A stretch of 64,000 bases of DNA from Scylla paramamosain (lineage: Eukaryota > Arthropoda > Malacostraca > Decapoda > Portunidae). The notes under the pieces were generated by a model. It searched no databases and was not told the DNA's origin. It saw nothing but the letters and a program-made list of their open reading frames with translations. The position numbers were made by a program, and so were the translations under genes. Positions 1 through 16,900 of this stretch are shown here, in pieces; positions within the stretch are counted from its first letter, which is position 1, and each line of letters begins with the position of its first letter. The DNA lies in contig NW_026973704.1 in assembly GCF_035594125.1 (NCBI RefSeq), positions 441,001 through 505,000 of the forward strand, written 5' to 3'.

Positions 1-228
1 GTATAAATTTATGTGAAGGAAATAGTAATATCTTGTTCACATTATAGGTTTTCTATATATTACATCTTCACAAGAAATAATTAAGAACAGCTTCACTAGA
101 ATATGAGCAACATTGTGAAGGTTGTGTCCTGTTAGTACATAATTAATTTTGAGAAATACAAGGAACTCAATGATCCAATATCACCACCAGTCACCACCAG
201 TCCTGTTAACATCACACCCTGCCCACAG

Positions 229-4781
<4,553 letters not shown>

Positions 4782-4872
4782 GGAGTGACTGACTGCACCT
4801 CCTCTACCATTACTACCATCACTGCTGCTGCTACTGCTGCTGCTGCCCTACCACAGCTGCCAAGAAATGCAC

Positions 4873-4874
<2 letters not shown>

Positions 4875-4929
<55 letters not shown>
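4875..4929. repeat. (GT)n microsatellite downstream of the SLC7 stop
   Basis: Long GT tract about 95 bp after the terminal TGA, probably in the 3' UTR or just beyond. An (AAAT)n tract follows at 5060-5095. Confidence 0.96.
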
Positions 4930-5204
4930 ATTATATCATACAGCCTTCACATATTTTATCCACTCGGTTATGGTTCTGTGCATCATGGCAAATCACACTG
5001 CTGGTAGACAATGGATATCTGAAATGTTCCCTACTTTAATTCCCTCTGAACAGTAATACCAAAAAAAAAAATAAATAAATAAATAAATAAATAAAACAAG
5101 AGAAGGTTCTCAGGGGCAGAATGGTGAACAAATGGCAATCGTTGACACAAAGCAGACTTCACTCGTCAGTTTAGACATTAGCCACCTCACCTGTTGCTGT
5201 AAGC

Positions 5205-5403
5205 CAGTGGTTCTCAACCTGGGCGCCTTGCCAAGAATTTAGGGGGGCCATGGCGGGCTGTTTCAAGTTATACATTTCTAAATAATGTTAATAATCTAAA
5301 TAAGGAAAAAAAAAAACTTGCATCACTGCCCCGGAAGAAGAAAATTTAGTGTCAATACAAGACAGTAATGGCTGTACACTTTGTAATGAAGCAGTGTTCT
5401 CAT

Positions 5404-5444
<41 letters not shown>

Positions 5445-5523
5445 TCGTGTTTTTTTTTTTGTCGTGGTGGGTTTTTTTTTGTCGGTTTTTTTTTTTTTTG
5501 TCGTGGTGGGTTTTTTTTTGGTC

Positions 5524-5565
<42 letters not shown>

Positions 5566-5659
5566 TCGTGGTGGGATTCTGGATAAAAATGAAGGGAAGC
5601 CACACGAATGTTGAGAATCCATGAAGGGGGAATGGAGAGAAAAAGGTTGAGAACCACTG
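5205..5659. mobile_element. hAT-like MITE
   Basis: The left end CAGTGGTTCTCAACCTGGG and the right end GGTTGAGAACCACTG are inverted copies of the terminal repeat typical of hAT-superfamily elements. The interior has no coding capacity and is mostly poly-T broken by GTCGTGGTGGG motifs. Flanks share TAAGC next to both ends but not a perfect 8-bp duplication, so the target site has decayed or the ends are off by a base. Confidence 0.8.
5408..5566. repeat. Poly-T with repeated GTCGTGGTGGG motif
   Basis: Long T runs punctuated by GTCGTGGTGGG or shorter GTCG(G) blocks, all inside the MITE. The short motif matches the sequence next to the final T run, suggesting slippage-driven expansion of a single junction. 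Confidence 0.9.
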
Positions 5660-5818
5660 ACTAAGCTAACTACTCCGAGGTATAGAGGAGGTATAGAAGG
5701 AGGGAAAAGTTGGTGGCCCATCCACAATGGTGTGTCTGTTCAGTAGTGAAGGTTGTTTGTACAAGTCATCGCTTCGTTATGCCCGTTTTCTCTCTTCCTC
5801 AGCCTGCTGGTGCCGCGT

Positions 5819-6490
5819 TTTTTTTTTTTTTTTTTTATGTAGGAAGGACACTGGCCAAGGGCAACAAAAATCCAATAAAAAAAAATATGCCCACTGAAAT
5901 GCCAGTCCCACAAAAGTGTCAAAGCAGTGGTCAAAAATTGATGAATAAGTGTCTTGAAACCTCCCTCTTGAAAAAATTCAAGTCATAGGAAGGTGGAAAT
6001 ACAGAAGCAGGCAGGGAGTTCCAGAGTTTACCAGAGAAAGGGATGAATGATTGAGAATTCTGGTTAACTCTTGCGTTAGAGAGGTGGACAGAATAGGGGT
6101 GAGAGAAAGAAGAAAGTCTTGTGCAGCGAGGCCGTGGAAGGAGGGGAGGCATGTAGTTAGCAAGATCAGAAGAGCAGTTAGCATGAAAATAGCGGTAGAA
6201 GACAGCTAGATATGCAACTTTGCGGCGGTGAGAGAGAAGCTGAAGACAGTTAGAGGAGAGGAGTTGATGAGACGAAAAGCTTTTGATTCCACCCTGTCTA
6301 GAAGAGCAGTATGAGTGGAACCCCCCCAGACATGTGAAGCATACTCCATACATGGACGGATAAGGCCCTTGTACAGAGTTAGCAGCTGGGGGGGGATGAG
6401 CAAAACTGGCGGAGACGTCTCAGAACGCCTAACTTGAAGAGAATGGAGTGTTTACACAGGAATACACAGGAAATACGAGTGACAGGAGGC
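5819..6490 (-). mobile_element. Jockey-like LINE, 3' end with poly-A
   Basis: Read on the minus strand this encodes the C-terminal end of a non-LTR reverse transcriptase ORF: LGVLRRLRQF, LLTLYKGLIRPCMEYASHVW, then SKAFRLINSS and LWNSLPASVFP ... FKREVSRHL. It ends with a short 3' UTR and a 17-20 A tail (plus-strand T run at about 5819-5836). The same 3' end recurs on the plus strand at 36124-36736. There are a few frameshifts. The upstream RT part is absent: near 6490-6500 it gives way to an unrelated CR1-like element. Confidence 0.85.
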
Positions 6491-6499
6491 CTTGCGACG

Positions 6500-7640
6500 T
6501 CTTTCTAAAATTTCAATAAGTACCGAGGTAAGACTGATGGGTGAGTAGTTGCCAGCTTCGCTTTTATTACCTTTCTTGAATATCGTTGTGACATTTGCAC
6601 ATTTCCAATGACTCGGTACTGTTCCTTCACGTAACGATCTACTGAAGAGTAATTTCAGGGGTAACGTAAGTTCATCTTGACATTGTCGCAATAGTCTTGT
6701 TGATATTTTATCAGCGCCTGTGCTTTTATTGGGATCTAGGCTTCGTAGGTGTTTGGTTACATCGTCTTCGCTAATTACACCTATTCTTAGCCTTTCAATG
6801 TCAGATTTTTTGAACATATTGATCGCGGTCGGTAATGTCGAGATATCTTCGGTGATAAACACGCTATGGAAGAAATTATTAAGAATCGCAGCCATGTTAT
6901 TGTTGTCACTAACAAGCATGTTATTAGTATCTTTAGTCGGTGCAATTTTTCCTTTAACAGTTTTTTACTACGTATTTATTGAAAGAGTTTTTTTAGGGTT
7001 AGTTTTGGCTTTTTTGATACATTTATTTGAAGGTGACGTTTTTATTTTGTGATGTCCCTCTCACAACATCGTTTGGTTGTTACATGAAGTATATGGTCGT
7101 CATCTGATTTCCATTGTTTACAATTGACATATAAGCTCGTTTTTCTGGCGAGGATGTGTTCTGTGTCTTTCCTCATCCACTGAGGAGTTGTAGTGTTACT
7201 TATCCGTTTTCTTATTTGAGGGATCCATTTACTTGCAGCTTCAAGAAGAATGCTTGTCAAACTTGCGCACATCTGCTCCGTGTTTTTATTTGCAAACACG
7301 GATCGCCAATTGTTTCTTGTAATTCTGATTTAAGGGCCAGTATGTTACCTTTTTTTTTTTATATAACTGGCGACAAGAAGTGCATTTTCTTTGGTATCAA
7401 CCTCGCAATTTATTTCACATCGTACAATTTTATGCTCGCTGTTAGCCAGGACCTCGCCAACCTCACCAGCATTTATTGACTCGGCGTCTGATGCCAAGAC
7501 AATATCCTGTGTATTGTTATCTAGGGTGGGTTTTCTTACGAAGTGAGAAAGATGTAGCTTGTTCACTATTTTGAGTAGCCGGGATGCCTCATTGTCACAT
7601 GCGCAATTTTCCCAGTCAGTATGTGCTAAATTAAAATATT
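6500..7640 (-). mobile_element. CR1-like LINE fragment (endonuclease end to RT start), broken
   Basis: Minus-strand pieces run in order from an endonuclease C-terminus (DIVLASDAESIN, EVGEVLANSEHKIVRCEI; 7345-7566), through the linker (LARKTSLYVNCKQWKSDD; 7042-7299), to the RT N-terminus (LRSLDPNKSTGADKISTRLL, GTVPSHWKCANVTTIFKKG, YSPISLTSV; 6452-6919). Frames shift between pieces. The palm and thumb of the RT are missing because the copy ends where the Jockey-like 3' end begins. Confidence 0.85.
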
Positions 7641-7698
7641 CACTTATAATGGATGTTTTTGTTTTTATTATTTTCTAATTCATAATATAACATTACTT

Positions 7699-7701
<3 letters not shown>

Positions 7702-7793
<92 letters not shown>
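7702..7793. repeat. (CT)n microsatellite
   Basis: Uninterrupted CT repeat of about 90 bp in AT-rich DNA. The stretch 7641-8525 otherwise holds only simple repeats: (GT)n at about 8010, (GA)n at 8064-8098, (GGA)n at about 8140 and (AAAT)n at 8452-8503. Confidence 0.97.
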
Positions 7794-7795
<2 letters not shown>

Positions 7796-8062
7796 AGAAA
7801 GTAATTGAAATTCAAAATTTTATTTATTTTTTCTTCATTTCCTTAATGAAGTTTGTTATTAATTTTTGTACACGTCATACACACTGCCTGTGTGAAGAGT
7901 GTTTGTTTGTTTGTTTTGTCTGTTTGTTTGTCTGTAGTGTCACAAGTGTTTATTATTTATTTATTTATTTATTAATTAATTAATTTATTTTTTATCATTT
8001 TTTTTTTTTTTGTGTGTGTGTGTAGGACGAAGAATGTCCGGAAGAAAACCAAAGAAACCCAT

Positions 8063-8101
<39 letters not shown>

Positions 8102-8471
8102 AAAGGAAAGAAAAGAAAACGATAAACAGAGCGCCATGCAGGAGGAGGAGGAGGAGGAGGAGGGTGATGTGTTGAAATCTTGTAACAGCTGCAGCTTTAC
8201 GAGCAGTGCTCAGTGCGTCTTTCAAATGACATAAGAAAGTTTAAGGGAATTTTAACATCATTTCACCTTGATGTGGAAAAGTGTGTATTTCATCTCCCGC
8301 AATTATACGATACATGTTACAAAAAAGTATCGAGCCTTGCTGGACTTTTTGTCCTAGAGGACTTGTACTGCTGGATTTGTTATCATGTATGAGTTATGTG
8401 TTATATAAACTGAAATAATGATAACTATTTTAAAGATTACGAATTTCATGTTACGATAAATAAATAAATAA

Positions 8472-8502
<31 letters not shown>

Positions 8503-8525
8503 CGATGTTTACGATCCGTGTCACG

Positions 8526-8880
8526 AAGATAACGATGCGATTCCACGATAACGATGCAATTTCATTTTCCACGATAACGATGCGATTCCATTTTCCACGA
8601 TAACGATGCGATTTCATTTTCCACGATAACGATGCGATTTCATTTTCCACGATAACGATACGAATTTTCACGATAACGATGCGATCTCATTTTCCACGAT
8701 AACGATACGAATTTCCACGATAACGATGCGATTTTATTTTCCACGATAACGATGCGATTTCATTTTCCACGATAACGATGCGATTCCACGATAACGATAC
8801 GAATTTCCACGATAACGATGCGATTCCATTTTCTACGATAATGATACGAGTTTCCACGATAACGATGCGGGCGATGGCGA
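8526..8880. repeat. 26-bp minisatellite with CACGATAACGATGCGATT core
   Basis: About a dozen imperfect units of CACGATAACGATGCGATT plus CCATTTTC-type spacer. Units with and without the spacer alternate and single-base variants (GATACGAATT, GATGCAATT) recur. It fades into GATGGCGATAGCTAAACGATAGC. Confidence 0.92.
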
Positions 8881-9898
8881 TAGCTAAACGATAGCTATGT
8901 CTGCTCCCAGCCCCGTGGGTGTGAGGGCAGTGACGATGCAACCTTGCCGCGCCCCACACGGGTCGCCATGAGCGGTGACCCACCACACACCACTCCCCAA
9001 CCACTGTCATGAAGTGAGCCCTTTTCTCCCCTAAAGGACCCCTCGTACTGCCAGTGTCTGGTGCATGGTGCACGGCGTGCCCTCGTTCATGGCGAGTTGT
9101 TCAGCCCGGCGTCATCATTCACCAGACTCTATGGAAGGAGCCCTTATCTCCCCATTAGGACCCCCCCCCCCCTCCGGGCAACATCTAGTGAATGGTAGAC
9201 CCCTTGCCTAGTGTGAGGCGCTGCAAGTGGACGACTACTATTGAAGCTTGAGGCCGCAAAGGAAAAGAAGGACCTGCTGCCAGGCCTCTGCCTTGAGTCC
9301 CAGGCCGGACCCGACAGCCACCTTCTCCCCCCGTGCGGCGCCCTAGGCCATCACGGCCCTCGACAAATTTTGGCCGAAAGCTCTCAATCATCATTTAAAT
9401 TTTGATCCGAATATAAAATCGTCGATTGCAAGTGAAAAATGGCTTTGGTTTAAGAGTGTGCAAGAGTCAGGTGATCAGTGAAACAAGGTGAGGCAGCTTT
9501 GCTCCTCAGTATTTGAGTGTACCTTGCATGTTTGCTGCCCGTGAATATGCTCATGTACGTGTATGACTGGATAAAGGCAGTAATCCAATGGTAGCTGCCT
9601 AATGGGGAACTGTACAAGATTAGATCAATTTCTGGATAGCGAGGATAAGTGGACACAGGTTTGCATGTGTTGTACAACACCTGCCACCTGTACACCTACT
9701 GTTTTTTTTTTTTTCATGTTCTTATGCTCTTAAAAAAAATATATATATTAATTTCTTGATGTTTCTGATCACGACGTCGTGTAAATAGGAATGTTTGAAA
9801 TATAAGGACAAAAATAAAGGGATGAAGCAGCAAAGATGAAAGCTGTGAAGAGGTGAAGGGTTAAGGGGTTGATGAGTGGGTGAGGGAAGCTCTGTCAG
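8881..9898. other. No gene recognised
   Basis: Moderately GC-rich, then AT-rich sequence. Short frames show no protein-like conservation and no convincing splice pairs. A C run lies near 9161 and a T run near 9700. Confidence 0.5.
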
Positions 9899-10205
9899 AG
9901 AAAACAATGCATAGAGAGCAGGAATAAAGCAAACCGTGTGGTAGGATTAATTTTGTTGTTAAAGTACAAGTCCAGAACTATTATTAAAGTTGTACATCTA
10001 CACAGATTATGGTGTGCATTTGTGGTCCCCACACTACAGTCCCCTTACTCTCAGTACAAAGGAGAAAGACTGAAAGTATACAGGGATGAGGACCATTCCT
10101 TGCGAAAGAAGACTGAACTTTTGAATTTACATTCCTTACAGAGGCGTAGGTTAAGCAGAGACCTGACAGAGGCCTTTGAGTGGTATGAGGCAGCCTGGTT
10201 GCATG
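9899..10205 (+). mobile_element. CR1-like LINE, RT C-terminal fragment
   Basis: Translation gives ANRVVGLIL, a PYSQYKGERLKVYRDEDHSL segment, and LLNLHSLQRRRLSRDLTEAF, ending FEWYE. These match, in order, the thumb and C-terminal motifs of the CR1-like copies at 21.7-21.9 kb and 34.8-35.2 kb. The fragment lacks catalytic motifs. Confidence 0.8.
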
Positions 10206-11364
10206 GTGCACACCAGGAAGCATGATATTACCCACAATTGTAGGATACATGGAAGTGTACCTCACATGACTAGTGTGCATAAGAGTGCTGAGTAGGAAAA
10301 GATATAAATTGTGCTTAAAGTGTCACAAATTCATGTATTATATTAGTATATCACAGTACACTGAGACGCAACTTGTGTCTGAGATGTGGCGTCTGAAGAC
10401 TACAGAAAAAAAAAATTTTCATGTAATTCTTTTGTAATTAGTTGTCCAAAGCTCAAGTGTACATAAGTTTATTAAAAGCTCTCTGAAGGTGCATCAGTTT
10501 AGAAAAGAACTAGGAATGAAAAAAAAAAACTGACATTGAATAAATTATGAGAAAAATTAGGAACAAGAGAGAAGTAATGCAGGAGACAGAAGATGAGAAG
10601 GAGAATAAGAAAGAGGAGACAGAATAAAAGGAGAAGGAACAGCTCCTCTCCACCACCAGCCGACGATGTCATGAAAAGAAGAGCAACCATGTGCTACTGA
10701 AAAAAAAAAATGTAATTTGTGTACTTTGTTGGGGAACGTGCAGGTGCTTGGCAGTTGCAATGCGGTGCATGAATAGTTGAGGTGGAGGTGTGGATGTGTG
10801 AAGGCCGGTGCAGCAGCCTTGCCTGGCAGCAGTCAGTCAAGCAGTCCACTAACTGAGTCAGCATACTTTCCTTTCATGAACGCCATGCAACATTGACCCC
10901 TGGAACTTTTTTCCCCTCTCTAAACACAGCCCATCACAGGTTGAACTTTGCCTGGCGCCACAGGAGGTTTGGTCAGTCGTAGTACAAATGAATATAATGT
11001 ATTTATGGATATATCGGAGCCAATTCAATGATGGTGGTGGTGCTTCTTCTTCTTCTTCTTCTTCTGATGGCGGTGGTGGTGCTTTTGCTGCTTTGATCTT
11101 CTTTTCCTCTGATGGCGGTGGTGGTGCTTTTTCTTTTTCCGATAGCACTGGTGGTAGTTATTCTGCTTTTTCTTGTTTTCTTCCTCTGATGGCGGTAATG
11201 ACGCTGCTTCTTCTTCCTCCTCTGATGGTGGTGCTTCTTGTTCTTGTTCTTGTTCTTGTTCTTGTTGTTCTGAAGATAATGCCGGTGGTGTTTGGAGCAG
11301 CCAGGGTCAGTTGCCAGAGGTGGTCAGACAGGCAGGGAGGTGCTGCACATCACCTCCCATGATC
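10206..11364. other. No gene recognised; simple sequence
   Basis: AT-rich and purine-rich sequence, then at 11030-11290 imperfect trinucleotide and hexanucleotide repeats (TTCTTC, GATGGCGGTGGT, TTCTTG). These create Ser/Gly/Asp-rich frames on plus and Glu/Pro-rich frames on minus that I do not accept as genes. Confidence 0.6.
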
Positions 11365-13297
11365 CCCAGGGTCAGTCAGGCTGGTGGTGCCAGGGTCAGT
11401 CAGGCTGGTGGTGCCAGGGTCAGTGAGGCTGGTGGTGCCAGGGTCAGTCAGGTTGGTGGTGCCAGGGTCAGTCAGTCAGGCTAGTGGTGCCAGGGTCAGT
11501 CAGGCTGGTGGTGCCAGGGTCAGTCAGTCAGGCTGGTGGTGCCAGGGTCAGTCAGGCTGGTGGTGCCAGGGTCAGTAAGGTTGGTGGTGCCAGGGTCAGT
11601 CAGGCTGGTGGTGCCAGGGTCAGTCAGGCTGGTGGTGCCAGGGTCAGTCAGGCTGGTGGTGCCAGGGTCAGTCAGTCAGGCTGGTGGTGCCAGGGTCAGT
11701 CAGTCAGGCTGGTGGTGCCAGGGTCAGTCAGGCTGGTGGTGCCAGGGTCAGTCAGGCTGGTGGTGCCAGGGTCAGTCAGGTTGGTGGTGCCAGGGTCAGT
11801 CAGGCTGGTGGTGCCAGGGTCAGTCAGGCGGGTGGTGCCAGGGTCAGTCAGGTTGGTGGTGCCAGGGTCAGTCAGTCAGGCTAGTGGTGCCAGGGTCAGT
11901 CAGGCTGGTGGTGCCAGGGTCAGTCAGTCAGGCTGGTGGTGCCAGGGTCAGTCAGGCTGGTGGTGCCAGGGTCAGTCAGGTTGGTGGTGCCAGGGTCAGT
12001 CAGTCAGGCTAGTGGTGCCAGGGTCAGTCAGGCTGGTGGTGCCAGGGTCAGTCAGTCAGGCTGGTGGTGCCAGGGTCAGTCAGGCTGGTGGTGCCAGGGT
12101 CAGTCAGGCTGGTGGTGCCAGGGTCAGTCAGGCTGGTGGTGCCAGGGTCAGTCAGGTTGGTGGTGCAAGGGTCAGTCAGTCAGGCTAGTGGTGCCAGGGT
12201 CAGTCAGGCTGGTGGTGCCAGGGTCAGTCAGTCAGGCTGGTGGTGCCAGGGTCAGTCAGGCTGGTGGTGCCAGGGTCAGTCAGATTGGTGGTGCCAGGGT
12301 CAGTCAGGCTGGTGGTGCCAGGGTCAGTCAGGCTGGTGGTGCCAGGGTCAGTCAGGCTGGTGGTGCCAGGGTCAGTCAGTCAGGCTGGTGGTGCCAGGGT
12401 CAGTCAGTCAGGCTGGTGGTGCCAGGGTCAGTCAGGCTGGTGGTGCCAGGGTCAGTCAGGCTGGTGGTGCCAGGGTCAGTCAGGTTGGTGGTGCCAGGGT
12501 CAGTCAGGCTGGTGGTGCCAGGGTCAGTCAGGCTGGTGGTGCCAGGGTCAGTCAGGTTGGTGGTGCCAGGGTCAGTCAGTCAGGCTAGTGGTGCCAGGGT
12601 CAGTCAGGCTGGTGGTGCCAGGGTCAGTCAGTCAGGCTGGTGGTGCCAGGGTCAGTCAGTCAGGCTGGTGGTGCCAGGGTCAGTCAGGTTGGTGGTGCCA
12701 GGGTCAGTCAGTCAGGCTAGTGGTGCCAGGGTCAGTCAGGCTGGTGGTGCCAGGGTCAGTCAGTCAGGCTGGTGGTGCCAGGGTCAGTCAGGCTGGTGGT
12801 GCCAGGGTCAGTCAGGTTGGTGGTGCCAGGGTCAGTCAGTCAGGCTAGTGGTGCCAGGGTCAGTCAGGCTGGTGGTGCCAGGGTCAGTCAGTCAGGCTGG
12901 TGGTGCCAGGGTCAGTCAGGCTGGTGGTGCCAGGGTCAGTCAGGCTGGTGGTGCCAGGGTCAGTCAGGCTGGTGGTGCCAGGGTCAGTCAGGCTGGTGGT
13001 GCCAGGGTCAGTCAGGCTGGTGGTGCCAGGGTCAGTCAGTCAGGCTGGTGGTGCCAGGGTCAGTCAGGCTGGTGGTGCCAGGGTCAGTCAGGCTGGTGGT
13101 GCCAGGGTCAGTCAGTCAGGCTGGTGGTGCCAGGGTCAGTCAGGCTGGTGGTGCCAGGGTCAGTCAGGCTGGTGGTGCCAGGGTCAGTCAGGCTGGTGGT
13201 GCCAGGGTCAGTCAGTCAGGCTGGTGGTGCCAGGGTCAGTCAGGCTGGTGGTGCCAGGGTCAGTCAGTCAGGCTGGTGGTGCCAGGGTCAGTCAGGC
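11365..13297. repeat. 24/28-bp minisatellite, left part
   Basis: Units GGCTGGTGGTGCCAGGGTCAGTCA (24 bp, shown here as its natural period) alternate with 28-bp units carrying an extra GTCA. The same array resumes at 19416 after the gypsy insertion, so it is one array of about 2.8 kb. Because 28 is not a multiple of three, frames rotate, yet all three plus frames stay open. Confidence 0.97.
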
Positions 13298-13912
13298 TCT
13301 AGTGATCTAGGTGGAAGCCGCCAGGAATGTGAGAAGAGAAAACCGACAGGTAACCGTCAGCAGTTGCAAGTCCTTTAATCTCTTAACTCGCCAGAGATAG
13401 AGAAGAGAAAACCGACAGGTAACCGTCAGCAGTTGCAAGTCCTTTAATCTCTTAACTCTTTTTGTTCACCAGCTAAGGTTGTATTTATAGCCACTTGTTA
13501 GACTGGTTAAACTCTCTCTCCTGTATTTAACAAAAACATGAACATGTACACAAGAAATACTGAACATAAAAAATGATTTACATAAAGATATGAACAAAGA
13601 GAGTGAATGTGTGTGTGTATGTCTGTGTGAAGAAAGGAGTAATATGATGTATAGAAAAGACGTGTAACGTATGTGTCGAAAAGCGTGCACAGAATGTGTA
13701 TGTATAAAAAATGAGGAAGAAGAGATGAAAGACGAAAAATCTGTGCGGTAGAAAGAGAACGGGAGGCTGAAAACATATAAGAGAAAACGGAGTGCTTGGA
13801 GCGGTGACTTGTGTTTACATATTACTGGTTCTGAGAAGCGCGTAAGCTTTAGTGTACCCTGAATATGAGAGAAAATGGGATGTTTCTATGGCTGACTAGA
13901 TTATTTGCTACA
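13298..13912 (-). repeat. 3' LTR of the gypsy element (615 bp)
   Basis: In plus orientation runs from TCTAGTGATC to GCTACA. It contains a tandem duplication of roughly 65 bp (AGAAGAGAAAACCGACAGG twice). In element orientation it begins TGTAGC, and the pol stop codon TAG lies in those first bases. Confidence 0.93.
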
Positions 13913-16900
13913 TAACTTCCCCCGAGTGAGGAGGCACGACGAACGATACGTGCTGCTTAGCCGTGGCGCGTGGTGCTGAAGGCGTGGCCGGCGATGTCGG
14001 GTCGTGAGGTGCCGTCGGGGTGTGCAGGATGTAGGCGGGCTTGACTCGGTCTATGGCTATGACGTCAGAAGAGCCGTTTCTGTTGATGGTGATGTTTTTC
14101 CTCGTCCTGCGGAGGACCTCGAAGGGGCCTTCGTAGGGGCGCTGTAGTGGTTTACGGACAGCGTCAACCCTGACGAAGACGTGTGTGCAGTCTTCGAGGT
14201 CCTGGCTGACGAAGGTCTTGGCGGGGTGCGTGCGAGGTTGCACCGGCTGCAGGCTTCTCATCGACTCCTTAAGACTGCTGGCGAAGTCTTGGACGCTGCA
14301 GGGGCCGGCGTCGGGTGAGCTGGTAAGGAGCTCGCCAGGGAGTCGAAGAGTGGTGCCGTATACGAGCTCGGCAGAAGAGTGGTGAAGGTCCTGCTTGAGG
14401 GACGTCCGGATGCCGAGGAGGACGAGGGGTAAGGTGGCGTTCCACTTCTCGCGTTGGTCGCTGGAAGCCATCAGTGACGACTTCAGCTGGCGGTGGAAAC
14501 GTTCCACTGTAGCGTTGGCCTGAGGATGGTAGCTGGCAGTCCTGTACCGTCGAATGCCGAGTAGTGTCATCAGTTTGTTCCAGACACTGGACTCAAACTG
14601 GCCGCCGCGGTCAGAAGTGAGGCTGACAGGAACACCGAAGCGTGAGATCCACGTGCTGATAAAGGCACGTGCAACGGTGTCAGTGGAGATGTCAGTCAGT
14701 GGTGCAGCTTCTGGCCAGCGAGTGAAGCGGTCGACACAGGTGAGGATGTAGCGGTAGCCGTCGGAGTGAGGAAGAGGGCCAACAAGGTCGATATGGACGT
14801 GTTCGAAGCGTGTGGAGACTGGCGTGAAGGTGGCTGTAGGGGAGCGTGTGTGTCGCGTCACCTTGGAGGCCTGACAGGTGGTGCACCTACGTGTCCAGTC
14901 TCTCACGTCCTTGTTGATGGCGGTCCAGATGAATCGGGACGTCATCATGTGTTGTGAAGCTCTGATGCCAGGATGTGAGAGGTCGTGCAGCTGACGGAAG
15001 AGTGGATACCTGTGCCGTTGAGGCAGGTATGGTCTGACGGTGTTGGTCGAGACGTCAGCGTAGATGTGCACTTGAGTGCCTGGTAGCTGTACTCTCTTCA
15101 TCTGTAGTGCGGTGTTTTCCTTTAGTTGCTGCAGCTCGGCGTCGTCGGCCTGATCGGCAGCAATGGCGGCGTAATCGATGAGAGAGGTAGATGTGGCACA
15201 GATGTTGCGTGACAGGGCATCGGCTGGGGCGTTATCTTCACCTTTCACGTAACGGAGGTCCGTGGTGAACTGAGAGATGAAGTCTACGTGGCGCAGTTGA
15301 CGTGGTGAGTAGGATGACTTGTTCTTGATGAAGGTGCTCGTCAGCGGCTTGTGGTCAGTGTAGATATGAAACTGACGTCCTTCGACAAAGTACTGGAAGT
15401 GCTTCAATGCCTTGTAGATGGCGAGGAGCTCTCTGTCGAAGGCGCTGTACTTCTTCTCAGCAGTGTTGAGTTTCTTGGAGAAGAAGGCGACGGGTTTCCA
15501 GGCACCGTCGATGTGTTGCTGTAGCACTGCTCCAACTCCGGTGTCTGAGGCGTCCGTGGCGATGGAAGTAGGGGCGTCTGGGGCAGGGAAACTGAGCGCT
15601 GTGGATGTGAGCGCCTTCCGGGCAGCGAGGAAAGCGTCCTCAGCTGCGGGCGTCCAGGCAAGGGTGACGGACTGGCCTCGTTTGGCTGGCTTCACTAAGG
15701 CGTAGAGAGGCTGGAGGAGGAGCGCGCATCGGGGAATGAACCTGTGGTAATAGTTCAGCATCCCGAGGAACTGCTTCAACTGGCGCTGAGTTGTGGGCTT
15801 CGGGAAATTCTGGATGGCAGTACAGCGACTTGCAGTTGGGGTGAAGCCTGAGGAGGACACAGTGTGGCTGAGGAAGTCGACTGAAGGCACGCCGAACACG
15901 GACTTGTCGGCGTTGACCTGGATGCCGTAGTCCTTCAGACGAGTGAAGACTTGCTCGAGGTGTTGGCGATGAGCAGCGTCGTCTGGGCTGGCAACAAGAA
16001 TGTCATCGACGTAAGTGAAGCAGAACTGCAGTCCTCGCAAAACTTCGTCCATGAAGCGCTGGAATGTTTGAGCAGCGTTCTTGAGACCGAAGGGCATCCT
16101 AGTGTATTCATATAGTCCGAAGGGCGTGATTATGGCCGTCTTCGGGATGTCCTCGGGGTTGATGGGGATCTGATGGAAGGCCTTTACGAGGTCGATCCTG
16201 GAGAAAATTGTAGAGCCGTGCAGTTGTGAGGAAAACTCCTGAATGTTAGGCACTGGATACCTGTCCATCTCGGTGCGGGAGTTTAGGGCTCTGTAGTCCC
16301 CGCAAGGGCGTATGTCACCGTTTTTCTTGGGGACGACGTGAAGCGCAGACGACCAGTTGCTGGAGCTTGGGCGGATGATGCCTTGCTGCATCAGAGACTC
16401 AAACTCGGCCCTGACCTGTTTGTAGCGTTCTGGTGCTAAGCGACGAGCCTTGGCGAAAACAGGTGGTCCGGTGGTCTCTATGTAGTGCAGGACGTGATGT
16501 TTCACTGGTTGCGTGGCTGAGTATGGCTGTGTTAGTGTTGGGAAACCCTTGAGGATGGCGGCGAAGGGGTTATCTCGGCAGACTGCGGAGATTCCGGTGC
16601 TCTCGCCAGGTGCCGTTCGGCCACGGGTCCGCAGGGAAGTGAGACGATCCAGCAGCGTGCCGTGCTTCAAGTCGACTAGGAGGTCGTGGTGGCGTAGGAA
16701 ATCGGCGCCTAGGATGGGTTGGGTCACAGCTGCCACGTAAAAGGTCCAGTCGAAGGAGCGGCGGAGGTTGAGTTCGAGGTGTAGTGTCTGCCGCGCGTAC
16801 ACAGGAATTTTCGAGGCGTTGGCTGCATAGAGGTGCGTGGTTACAGGCAACCTCTTCTGGCTGTCTGTGGCAGGCAGGACACTGACCTCAGCGCCGGTGT

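Noticed and set aside
11365..13297. CRISPR-like regular repeats
   Set aside because: Repeats are contiguous without unique spacers, and the genome is eukaryotic.
11384..13378. Long plus-strand frames (up to 480 codons) of VPGSVRLV/SQAGGARV/GWWCQGQS repeats
   Set aside because: They are read-throughs of the 24/28-bp minisatellite, which is open in every plus frame; frame rotation at 28-bp units shows there is no selected protein.
13466..13776. 74- and 89-codon frames in the gypsy LTRs, duplicated at 18.8-19.1 kb
   Set aside because: Chance frames inside the LTR; their identity between copies simply reflects LTR identity.
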